A stretch of DNA of 64,000 nt from Pseudoalteromonas sp. NC201 (GTDB taxonomy: Bacteria > Pseudomonadota > Gammaproteobacteria > Enterobacterales > Alteromonadaceae): positions 3,462,501-3,526,500 of the forward strand of contig NZ_CP022522.1 in NCBI RefSeq assembly GCF_002850255.1, in the 5' to 3' direction. Positions 9,379 through 18,271 of this stretch are shown here, in pieces. Position numbers and translations under genes: made by a program. Position 1 is the first letter of the stretch. Every line of letters begins with the position of its first letter. Under the pieces are notes generated by a model. The model was not told the origin of the DNA. It saw only the letters and a list, made by a program, of their open reading frames with translations, and did not search any database.

Positions 9379-10270
9379 GTGTAGCAGTCCTTTTCGCCGC
9401 CGCATTCTTCTCGATAAAGGAGATAATCAGGCTAGCTATGTCTTTACCTGTTGCCTTTTCGATACCCTCAAGGCCTGGAGAAGAGTTCACTTCCATCACC
9501 AAAGGCCCACGCTCTGAACGTAACAAGTCAACACCAGCAACATTTAGGCCCATGGCCTTTGCTGCAGCAATCGCAGTGCGACGCTCTTCTGGAGTGATTT
9601 TTACCAATGTCGCTGAACCACCACGATGTAGATTTGAGCGGAACTCACCTTCTTGCGCTTGACGTTTCATCGCGGCAATAACACGGTCGCCGATAACGAA
9701 ACAGCGAATGTCCGCACCACCAGCTTCTTTAATATACTCTTGCACCATAATGTTGGCTTTTAAGCCCATAAATGCTTCAATAACGCTTTCTGCAGCTTTG
9801 CGCGTCTCAGCTAACACCACACCAATTCCTTGTGTGCCTTCTAGTAGCTTGATTACAACCGGTGTGCCGCCAACCATTTCTAGTAAGTCTTTGACGTCAT
9901 CTGGCTTACTGGCAAAGCCTGTGATTGGCATGCCTACGCCTTTTCTTGACAGTAACTGTAATGAACGCAACTTATCTCTTGAGCGAGTGATTGCAACAGA
10001 CTCATTCAATGGGTAAACCCCCATCATTTCAAACTGCCTGAGTACCGCACAACCATAAAACGTCACAGAGGCACCAATTCGCGGAACAATCGCATCAAAG
10101 CCGCTCAACTGCTGACCCTTAAAGTGAATTTCAGGCTCGCTACTATTGATATTCATATAACAACGTAGCGCGTCAATAACCTCAACTTCATGCCCACGCT
10201 GCTCTGCCGCTTCAATTAAACGACGTGTTGAATACAAAGATTGATTCCTTGAAAGAATGCCAATTTTCAT
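9365..10270 (-). CDS. rimK: RimK ATP-grasp alpha-L-glutamate ligase
   Basis: A 301-residue ATP-grasp ligase. E. coli RimK adds glutamates to the C-terminus of ribosomal protein bS6. Family blocks are [18 protein letters not shown] at the N-terminus, the ATP-binding [15 protein letters not shown] near 140-155, the [15 protein letters not shown] segment, and [13 protein letters not shown] with metal-binding residues near 260. The length matches E. coli RimK (300). It overlaps the upstream rimB-like gene by 4 nt and the downstream deacylase start, consistent with one operon. Confidence 0.93.
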   Translation of the reverse strand: MKIGILSRNQSLYSTRRLIEAAEQRGHEVEVIDALRCYMNINSSEPEIHFKGQQLSGFDAIVPRIGASVTFYGCAVLRQFEMMGVYPLNESVAITRSRDKLRSLQLLSRKGVGMPITGFASKPDDVKDLLEMVGGTPVVIKLLEGTQGIGVVLAETRKAAESVIEAFMGLKANIMVQEYIKEAGGADIRCFVIGDRVIAAMKRQAQEGEFRSNLHRGGSATLVKITPEERRTAIAAAKAMGLNVAGVDLLRSERGPLVMEVNSSPGLEGIEKATGKDIASLIISFIEKNAAAKRTATRGKG

Positions 10271-10701
10271 GATTTATCCGTTTTATTACTTAAGTATGAC
10301 TGTTCTGGATCAACAAGGATGCGGCCTCGCATCGCCGTGCGGCCCAGTAACATTCTAAATTTCATGGTTTCTCTATTGCTTAGCGTGATTTCAATTGGCC
10401 AAGCCTGATTGCCGATAGTTAAATTTGTTTCTATTACATAACGTAGTTCTTTATGACCGCCCGAATCGGTAACAACGCGCTCATCTACTACTTTTGCTTC
10501 ACTACAGACTTCATAGTCGGTATTGTCTTGTTTGGGATGGATCCAAAACCTTACCCAAAGTTCATCTTGTTCTGTTTTGAAAGGCTCAACCTTAAAGGCA
10601 TGCAGACATGATGTTCTTGCTCCAGTATCTACTTTCGCTTTGATTTTTTCGATACCTAAATCGGGTAAGGAAAGCCACTCTCTCCAACCAACTGTGATCA
10701 T
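10267..10701 (-). CDS. rimB: retropepsin-like protease RimB (COG4067)
   Basis: A 144-residue protein annotated in many genomes as an 'ATP-dependent zinc protease', but whose KVDTGARTS at ~23-31 is a retropepsin-type aspartate motif (DTGA), repeated structurally by LLGRTAM near 118. In Pseudomonas the homologue RimB acts with RimK in modifying bS6. It is the first gene of the operon and overlaps rimK by 4 nt. The family is secure; its substrate here is inferred from context. Confidence 0.8.
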   Translation of the reverse strand: MITVGWREWLSLPDLGIEKIKAKVDTGARTSCLHAFKVEPFKTEQDELWVRFWIHPKQDNTDYEVCSEAKVVDERVVTDSGGHKELRYVIETNLTIGNQAWPIEITLSNRETMKFRMLLGRTAMRGRILVDPEQSYLSNKTDKS

Positions 10702-10978
10702 ATTATGCTCTCGTACAAAATGAGTTTGGACTTATACGCTGATTCAAGTCACTTGAAAAACAAAATAAATTTATCCTAAAGATAAAAACGCTCTGTTAAG
10801 CCGAGCACCTTAACTTACAGTAACACCAGTTACACATTTTTCAAGGTAAAGCCCTATACTGAGCTAAAGTAAAATAGAGTATTCAAACAATTTATTTCAT
10901 CGCCAAGATTTTTAAATGAATTTGAAAATTAAATTATCTATGTCAGTCTTGGGACGAACTTTTTAATAGGAATTAGCT

Positions 10979-11944
10979 ATGACTGGATTACTCCATGCGT
11001 TTGTGCTCGACGGTCAAGGCGGCGGTAGGCTTCTTTGCGATCTGAGTGAAGTAAAATCCGTAATTCACAAGGAGCCACTTTGGCTCCATTTTGACTACAG
11101 CTTCGACGAAACGACTGAATGGCTGAAGCAACAAACGTTTTTGGATGACTGGGAAAGAGAAGCGCTAACCGCAGATGAAACTCGTCCGAGAACGGCTAAT
11201 GGCGATGAAGGTTTGCTAGTGTTCTTGCGTGGCGTGAACCTTAACCCCAAGCAAAGCCCCGAAGACATGGTTTCTATTCGCTGTTTTGCAAACGATAAAC
11301 TACTTATCACCTGTCGTAAGCGCCATATTATGTCTGCCCAAGATATGCTGGCATCGCTTAAAAAGGGTCAGGGCGCAAAAAGTATCGGTGAGTTACTGTC
11401 TACATTGGTGATGCGACTTTCTGTGCGAATGCAAGACATCATCTGGCAAATAGAAGAACAGCTTGATGAATTTGAAGACGCGATGGAAAGCAGCGAGCAG
11501 CTGCCAAACTATCAGCAACTTTCAACATTAAGAAGACAAACCATTGGTTTAAAACGCTATCTTAAGCCACAAAAGCTTGCTATTAGCGAACTGCTATTGG
11601 CAAAGATTGCTTGGCTAGATGAAGATCATCGACACATGATTGAAGAGGCGAGCAATGCCTTAAGTCGATATATCGAAGAATTAGAGGCAGCGATTGAACG
11701 TGCACAAGTGATCCAAAATGCGATCACCAACCATCAAAATGAACAGTTAAACCAAAGAATGTACGTGATGTCCGTCGTTGCAGCGTTATTCTTACCACTT
11801 GGATTTTTAACAGGCTTGTTAGGGGTGAATATTGGCGGTATTCCTGGCACTGAATGGGGTGGCGCATTTGCCTTTTTTGTTATTATGTTGGTGGTACTAA
11901 CTGGCGGTATTGGCGTGTACTTTAAACGCAAAGGCTGGTTGTAA
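10979..11944 (+). CDS. zntB: CorA-family zinc transporter ZntB
   Basis: A 321-residue member of the CorA/ZntB family of pentameric metal channels. A long cytoplasmic alpha/beta and coiled N-terminal part is followed by two C-terminal membrane helices (~263-283 and ~294-314). The GVN signature (GxN) lies between them at ~284-286. The N-terminal GLLHAFVLDGQGGG resembles ZntB rather than CorA. It has its own promoter region: 277 bp separate it from the divergent rimB. The transport direction (Zn2+ uptake, probably proton coupled) follows recent work on the family. Confidence 0.85.
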   Translation: MTGLLHAFVLDGQGGGRLLCDLSEVKSVIHKEPLWLHFDYSFDETTEWLKQQTFLDDWEREALTADETRPRTANGDEGLLVFLRGVNLNPKQSPEDMVSIRCFANDKLLITCRKRHIMSAQDMLASLKKGQGAKSIGELLSTLVMRLSVRMQDIIWQIEEQLDEFEDAMESSEQLPNYQQLSTLRRQTIGLKRYLKPQKLAISELLLAKIAWLDEDHRHMIEEASNALSRYIEELEAAIERAQVIQNAITNHQNEQLNQRMYVMSVVAALFLPLGFLTGLLGVNIGGIPGTEWGGAFAFFVIMLVVLTGGIGVYFKRKGWL

Positions 11945-11958
11945 GTAGGAGTAATCAT

Positions 11959-12033
11959 TGGCGCTCTCGCTAGGGATCGAACCTAGAACTCAGCCTCCGG
12001 AGGGCTACGTGATATCCATTTCACCACGAGAGC
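11959..12033 (-). tRNA. tRNA-Arg (anticodon CCG)
   Basis: A 75-nt cloverleaf on the minus strand. The acceptor GCTCTCG (5', 12027-12033) pairs with CGAGAGC (3'), followed by discriminator G and an encoded CCA. The anticodon loop CTCCGGA sits in a GCC/GGC-rich stem and gives CCG, reading CGG arginine codons. The T arm CTAGG-TTCGATC-CCTAG is perfect. It stands alone between zntB and a small helix-turn-helix gene. Confidence 0.95.
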
Positions 12034-12230
12034 GTCGCCAACATAATAATGCTAAGTGCAGACAATTGCCAGACAATGTTTGCTATATGACTAATTAGTA
12101 ACCTATTTTTTAAAAAAAGCTGTACTTTGGGCAAAAAACCAGTTATTCAACTATGCTTTGAAAATAATAAAATAGACTGATATTGCTGCCCGTTCAGAAA
12201 TATCGCGATACATCATTGAGGATCCCAAAT

Positions 12231-12413
12231 ATGACACCGATGACAACAGAGCAAGTTGCAGAGTTTCTTGACGTAAAGGTTGAGCGCGTAAGACGCCTCG
12301 CACGAGAAAACTTGCTAGTCGCCAAAGACACAGATGCCAATGGCGAACCTATCTTTGACAAAGCAGATGTTGAAAAATACAAAGAGTTAGCACAGCGACT
12401 GGGTGGGATTTAA
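12231..12413 (+). CDS. small helix-turn-helix (excisionase/MerR-like) protein
   Basis: A 60-residue protein made almost wholly of one winged-helix domain of the excisionase/MerR type (TTEQVAEFLDVKVERVRRLA, then the wing NGEPIFDKADVEKY). ATG at 12231 follows GAGG at 9 nt and is preferred to an upstream in-frame ATG at 12183, which lacks one. It lies near the tRNA-Arg gene, but no integrase, phage gene or repeated tRNA end is present in the window, so it is more likely a stand-alone small regulator than part of a live element. Confidence 0.65.
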   Translation: MTPMTTEQVAEFLDVKVERVRRLARENLLVAKDTDANGEPIFDKADVEKYKELAQRLGGI

Positions 12414-12430
12414 ACTACCCAATAGTGATG

Positions 12431-12468
12431 GCCAGTAATGTGATCAAGGAATATCACACACTACTGGC
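12431..12468. other. hairpin between convergent genes
   Basis: GCCAGTA (12431-12437) and TGTGAT pair with ATCACA (12453-12458) and TACTGGC (12462-12468), separated by a 1×3 internal loop. No T tract lies on either side. It sits between the convergent HTH and kinase genes and may stabilise or end both transcripts. Confidence 0.4.
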
Positions 12469-12479
12469 TCAGCTTGTAG

Positions 12480-13292
12480 CTAGAGTATCCACTGCTTCAG
12501 TAACTGTCTAAGCTTTTCGGGTTCTATCATTACGCCGCGCTGCTCGTACCATTGAATGCTAACAATCAAATAAATTTGGCAAAATACCGTCAGTTTAGCT
12601 TGAGCGTATGAAGGCATGGCTTGCCGCTTTAGAGAAAAGTAAGACTCAACCACCGTAAGTGCTTCTTCGACACCACAGCTAAAACTACACACCAGCGCTG
12701 CTAAATCAAAAAAGATGTCACTATGACAAGCATACTCAAAGTCGATTAACCGACCCCCCTCAGGAGTTTGAATGATATTGCTCATGACTAAGTCATTATG
12801 GCAAAACGCCTGATCCACGGGTAAAGAAGCTAAGCTTTCGATAAGCCATGCGATGTCGACCAGGTAACGCAGTTCCTTATCAATAGCCTGAACATAACCG
12901 GCTAAGTCCAGCACCTCATATACTTCAAGCTCTAAGCTATGCACCTGAATAACTTGTGCTAACAACGCAGTGTTTAACTTTGGCTCAGCACACACTTCTG
13001 GCATAAAGGTGAACAATGCCATACGAGTGCGTAGGTCGTACTGCAGTACTTTAGAAGTAATGCCTTGCTGTGCTAACTCATTCTGTGCCTTTAATGCCTC
13101 AGTAGGAATACCATGGCTATAGCATTTTAATAGGTAGCTTTCGCCCTTACTCACCATCAGGTAATTATTGTTACTCACACCCTTAGTTAGCTTTTCTAAT
13201 CGCTCAGCTGAAACCTTGAATACGGTATCCACCTTTACTTTTAATTTTTCAAGCTCAGAGTGCTGCAAGCGTCTTTCCTTGCTTAACTTCAT
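12480..13292 (-). CDS. choline/thiamine-kinase-like phosphotransferase
   Basis: A 270-residue protein-kinase-fold small-molecule kinase. The catalytic loop HNDLVMSNII (~162-171) and the metal-binding IDFEYACHSDIFFDLA (~180-195) are intact. An N-terminal TKGVSNNNYLM resembles the nucleotide-binding loop of thiamine and choline kinases. It overlaps the pnuC-like gene by 38 nt when started at ATG 13292; TTG at 13268 has a better ribosome site (AAGGA at 7 nt) and would shorten the overlap. Linkage with a YkoF-like protein and a PnuC-type transporter makes thiamine a likely substrate; nicotinamide riboside is the main alternative. Confidence 0.72.
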   Translation of the reverse strand: MKLSKERRLQHSELEKLKVKVDTVFKVSAERLEKLTKGVSNNNYLMVSKGESYLLKCYSHGIPTEALKAQNELAQQGITSKVLQYDLRTRMALFTFMPEVCAEPKLNTALLAQVIQVHSLELEVYEVLDLAGYVQAIDKELRYLVDIAWLIESLASLPVDQAFCHNDLVMSNIIQTPEGGRLIDFEYACHSDIFFDLAALVCSFSCGVEEALTVVESYFSLKRQAMPSYAQAKLTVFCQIYLIVSIQWYEQRGVMIEPEKLRQLLKQWIL

Positions 13293-13875
13293 ATTCTTCG
13301 TACCAACGCTTGTAGCCCCAACACGCCATCAAGGTGTAGAAAATAAATAGTACCAGCGTAGGATAGAAACCTTTAAGGTAATAAAGGTAGATGGAGGCTG
13401 CATCAATCACGACCCAATATAACCAGTTTTCAAGAATTTTCTTAGCCACTAAATAGGTCGTCACCACCGCAAAGCACGTGGTAAAGCTATCTAAATAGGC
13501 GAGATCTGCTGCCATATAATGCTTGGTGAAATACCCGAGCACAACGGAAACCACTGAAGTAATAACAATGATTGAAAGATGTTTTGATAACGACCAAGAA
13601 ACAATATCACTGGGCTTGTTTTTGTCACCCTGACGCCACATCCACCAACCAACAACGGCCATGACCATATAGTAAAAGTGCAACAGTGATTCCATCACTA
13701 GTGCTCCGTTCCAGTACAGCACGGTATAGATGAAGGTGTTAATAAAGGCCACAGGCCAACACCAAATATTCTCTCGAATTGCCAGCAGTAAATAGGCGAC
13801 TGCCAGCACCACAGCGATATACTCCCAACTCGACATCGCTGTGAACCCTGCAAAGGTTTCAGTAAACCAGTCCAT
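13255..13875 (-). CDS. PnuC-family transporter (probably thiamine, PnuT-like)
   Basis: A 206-residue membrane protein with about seven hydrophobic segments and the PnuC signatures ENIWCWPVAFINTF (~36-49) and the W-rich VVGWWMWRQG (~74-83). PnuC-type carriers move nicotinamide riboside or thiamine by facilitated diffusion and depend on an internal kinase to trap the substrate. Here the next gene is such a kinase and the preceding gene resembles a thiamine-binding protein, favouring thiamine. Its ATG overlaps the stop of the upstream gene. Confidence 0.85.
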   Translation of the reverse strand: MDWFTETFAGFTAMSSWEYIAVVLAVAYLLLAIRENIWCWPVAFINTFIYTVLYWNGALVMESLLHFYYMVMAVVGWWMWRQGDKNKPSDIVSWSLSKHLSIIVITSVVSVVLGYFTKHYMAADLAYLDSFTTCFAVVTTYLVAKKILENWLYWVVIDAASIYLYYLKGFYPTLVLFIFYTLMACWGYKRWYEEYEVKQGKTLAAL

Positions 13876-14141
13876 TAATCGCAGGCACTATCAGCTGGAG
13901 ATAAATCGCCTGAGATAAACTTACAAACAAAAATACATTTTCCGTAAGCTTCAAATGAGTGTTTCATTTCTTGATTCAATACTGAGGTCACTAAATCAAA
14001 TTCACCAAAGACCTGAGTTGACATCGTGTTTGTGATCACCTTGATCCCTTCATGCTCATTCAGCCTATCAATAAAACCTTTAATAAAAGGGATATAGTCT
14101 TGGTGCAGTGGGTACTTGCTTATTTCAACAGAAACTTGCAT
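13875..14141 (-). CDS. YkoF-like / thiamine-binding family protein
   Basis: An 88-residue single ferredoxin-like domain. The start VSVEISKYPLHQDYIPFIKGFI and the segment NTMSTQVFGEFDLV match the pattern of YkoF-type hydroxymethylpyrimidine/thiamine-binding proteins, of which B. subtilis YkoF has two copies. No signal peptide is present, so it should be cytoplasmic. The stop overlaps the start of the PnuC-like gene, giving tight coupling. A role as thiamine or HMP sensor or carrier is inferred. Confidence 0.65.
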   Translation of the reverse strand: MQVSVEISKYPLHQDYIPFIKGFIDRLNEHEGIKVITNTMSTQVFGEFDLVTSVLNQEMKHSFEAYGKCIFVCKFISGDLSPADSACD

Positions 14142-14170
14142 GGGCGCTCCTTACAAATGGCAGCCGATTA

Positions 14171-14671
14171 TTAATATTGCTGGTTTAGATTTTCCCCACC
14201 GGTAAAATCCGATTTTGGGGTATAGTTAATCCAGTCTTGCTGATAGATAATTTTACCTTTTTCGTCAAACTTTAGCACTATCAGAAATCGCCAAGGACCT
14301 AACTCGCGTGACGCATAATTAAAGCGATTAAAAACGCCTCTAGCAACCACGGTTCGAGTCGTGCTATCGACTACTTTATCCTCAACCACTAATACGGGTT
14401 GTTCATCCAGCACAGCAAAATTCCCAGCAGACCAATTAAAAAAAGCCGTAATCTGATCTTTACCTCGTGCCCTATGACCAAAAACCATATCTTCAAGCAC
14501 GGCATCTTCGGCATAGAACTCGATAAACTGGGTAAAGTTCTGCCGCTGAGCATAGCTATTAAAGTAAGCATCGGCATGGCTGATGAATGTATTTTTCTTA
14601 CTGATATTAACGGAGTTACTACAACCACTCAGTATTAATATAAAGAATAACAAGAACCGATAGCGCATCAT
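14171..14671 (-). CDS. SnoaL/NTF2-like lipoprotein
   Basis: A lipoprotein with a hydrophobic signal ending in the lipobox LSGC (~residue 17). The mature part looks like an NTF2/SnoaL cone fold: ADAYFNSYAQRQNFTQFIEFYAEDAVLEDM, later ARGVFNRFNY and WINYTP. ATG at 14671 is chosen because GGAG lies 5 nt upstream; the GTG at 14677 overlaps that site. It ends 29 nt before the YkoF-like gene on the same strand and may begin that operon. No enzymatic residues can be named. Confidence 0.65.
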   Translation of the reverse strand: MMRYRFLLFFILILSGCSNSVNISKKNTFISHADAYFNSYAQRQNFTQFIEFYAEDAVLEDMVFGHRARGKDQITAFFNWSAGNFAVLDEQPVLVVEDKVVDSTTRTVVARGVFNRFNYASRELGPWRFLIVLKFDEKGKIIYQQDWINYTPKSDFTGGENLNQQY

Positions 14672-14707
14672 AGCCACTCCAAAAACCGTATTAATCGAGT
14701 ATAAAAA

Positions 14708-14724
14708 AAGCGCCTGTAGCGCTT
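14708..14724 (-). terminator. terminator after the GH109 gene
   Basis: AAGCGC (14708-14713) and GCGCTT (14719-14724) form a 6-bp stem with a 5-nt loop, followed on the minus strand by a run of seven T. It lies 28 nt beyond the GH109 stop and separates that transcript from the lipoprotein gene. Confidence 0.65.
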
Positions 14725-14751
14725 AATTCGACGATGATAAAGTGTGTATTT

Positions 14752-16128
14752 TTATACTGTTACTATACCCAATGGTTTAGCGGTTTTCCACGCTCCACGG
14801 GTAAAGTCTGGAATACTCAATGATTCACTGCGATTAGCGACTGATTGAGCCGATAATGGAGAAATTACCGACCAAGCGGCACCGTCGTATACGTCTTGAT
14901 CTAGCGCCTCACCATTGCGCAGGCAATAGATCATCCGCCAGAACATTAAAAAGTCCATACCACCATGACCGCCGTTGCGCTGTGCTTCTTCACCCATTTT
15001 AGTCCAAAGCGGATGGTCGTATTGTTTATACCATGAATCCATTTCGTAATCCCATTCATGGAAGCTCTTAGTACCACCTTGCTCTAACGCGATACGATTA
15101 GGGAAACCAGCAAAGACCCCATTAGTTCCTTGAATAAGATTGTGACGAGAATAAGGCCTAGGCGTGGTCGTATCATGTTGTACCATGATACTGCGTCCTT
15201 TGATGGTCTTAATCATCGTGGTATTCATATCACCCGCAATATAATGTAGTTGATTGCGTTCATGATCTGCCGGAAATTCGCGTTTTGCATAGGCTGCACG
15301 ACCTAGGGCGGGAGAACTCATAGAAGTTAAGTAATCAAAACGGTCACCGCGGTTAATATTCATGTACTGAGATACGGGACCTAAACCATGAGTTGGATAT
15401 AGGTTACCATCTCGCTTAGTATGCCAGTGTGTACGCCATGAGCCGGTCTTGTGCTCAATTTCCTTCATTTGCCAACGTAGCTCATGAATATATGCAGCTT
15501 CACCATGTAATAACTCACCGAATACACCTTGGCGAACCATATTCAGTACCATCAACTCATCGCGACCGTAATTGACATTTTCCATCATCATACAGTTCTT
15601 TTGCGTGCGCTCTGCGGTGTCGACTATCTGCCACATTTCTTCAACGGTCAACGCTAAAGGCACTTCAACAAACGCGTGCTTACCGCTATTCATGGTATCA
15701 ATTGCCATCGGCGCGTGCCATTTCCAGGGTGTTGAAATTATAACGATGTCAATATCATCCCGGTTAAGCATTTCTTGATAAGCTAAGTCACCACCACGAT
15801 ACAGCGCAGGTTTCGGCAAACCTCGCTCGCGCACAAGATAGTCAGCCGATTTTTCAAGCACTTCATCATGGGTATCACAAATCGCGACAATACGTGCACC
15901 ATCGATGTGACTCATGCGCTTTACATGACCATAGCCACGTTGGCCAACCCCAATAAAACCTACCCGAACCACGTCCATTTTTGGTGCTACGAGCCCAATA
16001 ACAGAGCGGCCTTGTTGCTTAGGTACAACGCTGTTATTTTGATTAGAACTTGCGCACCCAGCTACTACACTCGCAGCCGCTGCCGCTCCTGCGGCTTTTA
16101 AAAAGTCGCGGCGGTTTATATTTTTCAT
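14752..16128 (-). CDS. GH109 glycosidase (alpha-N-acetylgalactosaminidase-like), Tat lipoprotein
   Basis: A Gfo/Idh/MocA-fold, NAD-dependent glycosidase matching the GH109 pattern. After a twin-arginine signal ([10 protein letters not shown]) and lipobox (VVAGC) comes the Rossmann motif [12 protein letters not shown], then [24 protein letters not shown] (cut over ~175-200), [24 protein letters not shown] and GGHGGMDF. Founding GH109 enzymes cleave terminal alpha-GalNAc. ATG at 16128 is chosen: AGGAG lies 5 nt upstream and it opens the Tat signal. It follows a kinase/nucleotidyltransferase pair on the same strand, with a terminator between. Some Gfo/Idh paralogues have other activities, so substrate certainty is moderate. 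Confidence 0.82.
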   Translation of the reverse strand: MKNINRRDFLKAAGAAAAASVVAGCASSNQNNSVVPKQQGRSVIGLVAPKMDVVRVGFIGVGQRGYGHVKRMSHIDGARIVAICDTHDEVLEKSADYLVRERGLPKPALYRGGDLAYQEMLNRDDIDIVIISTPWKWHAPMAIDTMNSGKHAFVEVPLALTVEEMWQIVDTAERTQKNCMMMENVNYGRDELMVLNMVRQGVFGELLHGEAAYIHELRWQMKEIEHKTGSWRTHWHTKRDGNLYPTHGLGPVSQYMNINRGDRFDYLTSMSSPALGRAAYAKREFPADHERNQLHYIAGDMNTTMIKTIKGRSIMVQHDTTTPRPYSRHNLIQGTNGVFAGFPNRIALEQGGTKSFHEWDYEMDSWYKQYDHPLWTKMGEEAQRNGGHGGMDFLMFWRMIYCLRNGEALDQDVYDGAAWSVISPLSAQSVANRSESLSIPDFTRGAWKTAKPLGIVTV

Positions 16129-16227
16129 TCTTACTCCTAAACGATACTTCTTAACAGCACTAATACTGCTCGCTATCAAGCTAACCTATCCCAATCTTAG
16201 GTTCAAAACATTGCGATAAAGCCGCAA

Positions 16228-16250
16228 AAAAAGCGCTTGAAGCGCTTTTT
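16228..16250 (-). terminator. terminator after the NahK-like kinase gene
   Basis: AAAAAGCGCT (16228-16237) and AGCGCTTTTT (16241-16250) form a 10-bp stem around a 3-nt loop, followed by seven T on the minus strand. It lies 20 nt past the kinase stop. Confidence 0.75.
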
Positions 16251-16269
16251 CTTAAAATATATTAAATCG

Positions 16270-17343
16270 TTAAATTGCTCTGATAATATTATTCAGACAA
16301 TCCTCTTTTTCTAGCACACTGGAATACAACGCAAACTGGTTCTTCGCACGGTCAAGATTATGACTGGCTCTGTGGGTTGCAAAATAATTATCTCCATCTA
16401 AGTGATCTGTTAAAAATCGCAGACCTATCATGAATGGCATCACTTTTGCGCCAAGAATAAAACTATCTTTCTCTGCTTCAGTCACACTGTCTTGTAACGG
16501 TTCAATGTACCCTTGCGCCAACGCGGCAAAGATATTTTCTCTTACCTGCACATTACTCAAGTTCGTTGAGTCTTCAGCTTCTGGCGAACAGAAGGTACGC
16601 ACCATATCGCCAAAATCAAATAACCAGTTACCTGGCATACAAGTATCTAAGTCAATAACGGCTCGCGCTGCATCACTCTGTGTTGAAAACAGCATGTTGT
16701 TGATTTTGGTATCGTTGTGGCAAGCTCTAAGTGGTACTTGTTTTTGTGCCTGCTGCAGCTCTTCTGCAAGCGCAAATTGCTGCTGAAAAGCAGCGATAAC
16801 ATCACTGCACTTGTCCGCGCGACCATGCTCATCTTTCGCTAGCACTTGGTTAAATGCATCAATACGCATCGCCAAGTTATGAAAATTTGGAATGACATGA
16901 TGTAACTGCGCCGCATCAAAATCATTTAGCGCATGTGCAAACTGCCCAAAAGCGTTTGCAGCGGTTAATGCTTGCTGTTCGTTTGCCACTACGTCTTCGC
17001 TATAACTGCGGCCAATAAATGCAAGCGCACGCCAAACTTCATCATTAATATCGACTAAATATTGGCCTGAACTCGTCGCTAGATGCTTTATGATAGCGAG
17101 ACTATATTCACCATTTAAGGCTTTTGCTGTTAAGTGCTGTTCAATCGCTCGCGCATTTTCAACAAGATGCAAAGGGTTTGGAAATACCGTGGTATTTAGC
17201 TTTTGTACCACCATGGTTTTGTGGTTGTCCTGCAACAGCATAGTCGTGTTGATATGACCACTACCGATCGGCTTCATTTTAGCTTCTTCACTAATGAGAC
17301 CGTATTCATCAGCAAGTTGTTGCGCAACGGCTTGATACTCCAT
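16270..17343 (-). CDS. NahK-like anomeric sugar (N-acetylhexosamine) kinase
   Basis: A 357-residue kinase of the aminoglycoside-phosphotransferase fold. The catalytic loop CHNDTKINNML (~205-215) and the metal-binding VIDLDTCMPGNWLFDFGD (~225-243) closely resemble NahK, which phosphorylates GlcNAc/GalNAc at C1. ATG at 17343 is chosen: GAGG lies 5 nt upstream and it avoids overlapping the preceding gene, unlike an upstream in-frame ATG at 17430. It lies 46 nt after a sugar nucleotidyltransferase. Anomeric GalNAc/GlcNAc kinase activity is an inference from motif and context. Confidence 0.72.
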   Translation of the reverse strand: MEYQAVAQQLADEYGLISEEAKMKPIGSGHINTTMLLQDNHKTMVVQKLNTTVFPNPLHLVENARAIEQHLTAKALNGEYSLAIIKHLATSSGQYLVDINDEVWRALAFIGRSYSEDVVANEQQALTAANAFGQFAHALNDFDAAQLHHVIPNFHNLAMRIDAFNQVLAKDEHGRADKCSDVIAAFQQQFALAEELQQAQKQVPLRACHNDTKINNMLFSTQSDAARAVIDLDTCMPGNWLFDFGDMVRTFCSPEAEDSTNLSNVQVRENIFAALAQGYIEPLQDSVTEAEKDSFILGAKVMPFMIGLRFLTDHLDGDNYFATHRASHNLDRAKNQFALYSSVLEKEDCLNNIIRAI

Positions 17344-17389
17344 ATTCACCTCAAAAGGAGTTAAGTCGGATGTAGTTGTGTGGAGATGA

Positions 17390-18271
17390 TTATCTTCCCT
17401 GACGTGCTTCATAAATCTTTCTCGCGACAATGTCTAGTTCGCTCTTATAAGTTATACCGTACCAATGTGATTTAGCTTGGTAGACCGACACGGTTTGTCG
17501 GCCCTTATTGATACTGTGTTGGATACAATCTGGCAGATAATACTCTTTTTTGACACCGTTGTCATAATTCCTTAAAAATGCATTAAACCCGGCTTCTAAT
17601 GAATCAAAAAGTGACGGTGTCACACCCCAGCAGGTCATCGAAGCCAGCGCAGAGTGTGCTATCTTACACCGCTTACCTGCAATATCACCTGACAACTCGC
17701 CGTTTTCAAAGCGAATATCTAATGCCTCTTCAACCGAGTGTAGTTGTTGCGCTTGTACCTGACAAACGCCACGGTTTACTCCACCCTGATCTGATAAGGT
17801 ATTTATAATTGGGTATGCGACCATCGCCATATTGCTATGATGCTGAAAATGTTCAACAAGCTGCTCAAATGCATCTGGCCCGTAATAATCATCCGCCGTA
17901 ATAACTATCGCAGGCTTATCAACGTATGGTTTTGCACACAGCAGCGCATGTCCTGTGCCCCATGGTTTTTCTCGCCCTGCCAAACAGTCGATAAATTCAT
18001 TCGGAATATCGCTAAGCCGCTGCTGCACTAAAGTAATGTTCAGCGCCTTCGGCAATCGTGGCAATATCACATTTTCGATTAGGCTTCGCACTTTGTCATT
18101 GATGATCAAAATAACATCTTGCACACCAGCATGATGCGCGTCAATTATGCTCAATTCCATAATGCTTTTATCGATACTTGGCAGCTCAGCAACCTGCTTA
18201 TTACCACCAAAGCGGCTTCCTAATCCACCTGCCAAAATGATCAGCTTAGGGGGTTGTTCGATTCCTATCAT
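17390..18271 (-). CDS. sugar-1-phosphate nucleotidyltransferase
   Basis: A GT-A-like NTP-transferase of about 293 residues. The signature LIILAGGLGSRFGGNKQV near the N-terminus binds the nucleotide, and VITADDYYGPDAF (~106-118) supplies metal-binding acidic residues. ATG 18271 is given as the start, but a TTG at 18292 is possible and neither has a clear ribosome site. Together with the NahK-like kinase it would turn a hexosamine 1-phosphate into a UDP-sugar. It lacks the C-terminal acyltransferase of GlmU. The exact sugar is not determined by sequence. Confidence 0.75.
   Translation of the reverse strand: MIGIEQPPKLIILAGGLGSRFGGNKQVAELPSIDKSIMELSIIDAHHAGVQDVILIINDKVRSLIENVILPRLPKALNITLVQQRLSDIPNEFIDCLAGREKPWGTGHALLCAKPYVDKPAIVITADDYYGPDAFEQLVEHFQHHSNMAMVAYPIINTLSDQGGVNRGVCQVQAQQLHSVEEALDIRFENGELSGDIAGKRCKIAHSALASMTCWGVTPSLFDSLEAGFNAFLRNYDNGVKKEYYLPDCIQHSINKGRQTVSVYQAKSHWYGITYKSELDIVARKIYEARQGR

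Noticed and set aside
12431..12468. TGTGA…TCACA resembling a CRP site
   Set aside because: The half-sites are 10 bp apart, whereas CRP needs 6, and the site lies between two convergent gene ends. A hairpin fits better.
14142..14751. TPP riboswitch ahead of the thiamine-related operon
   Set aside because: The gaps upstream of the YkoF-like and lipoprotein genes are 29 and about 80 nt, and no thi-box-like CTGAGA pattern was seen.
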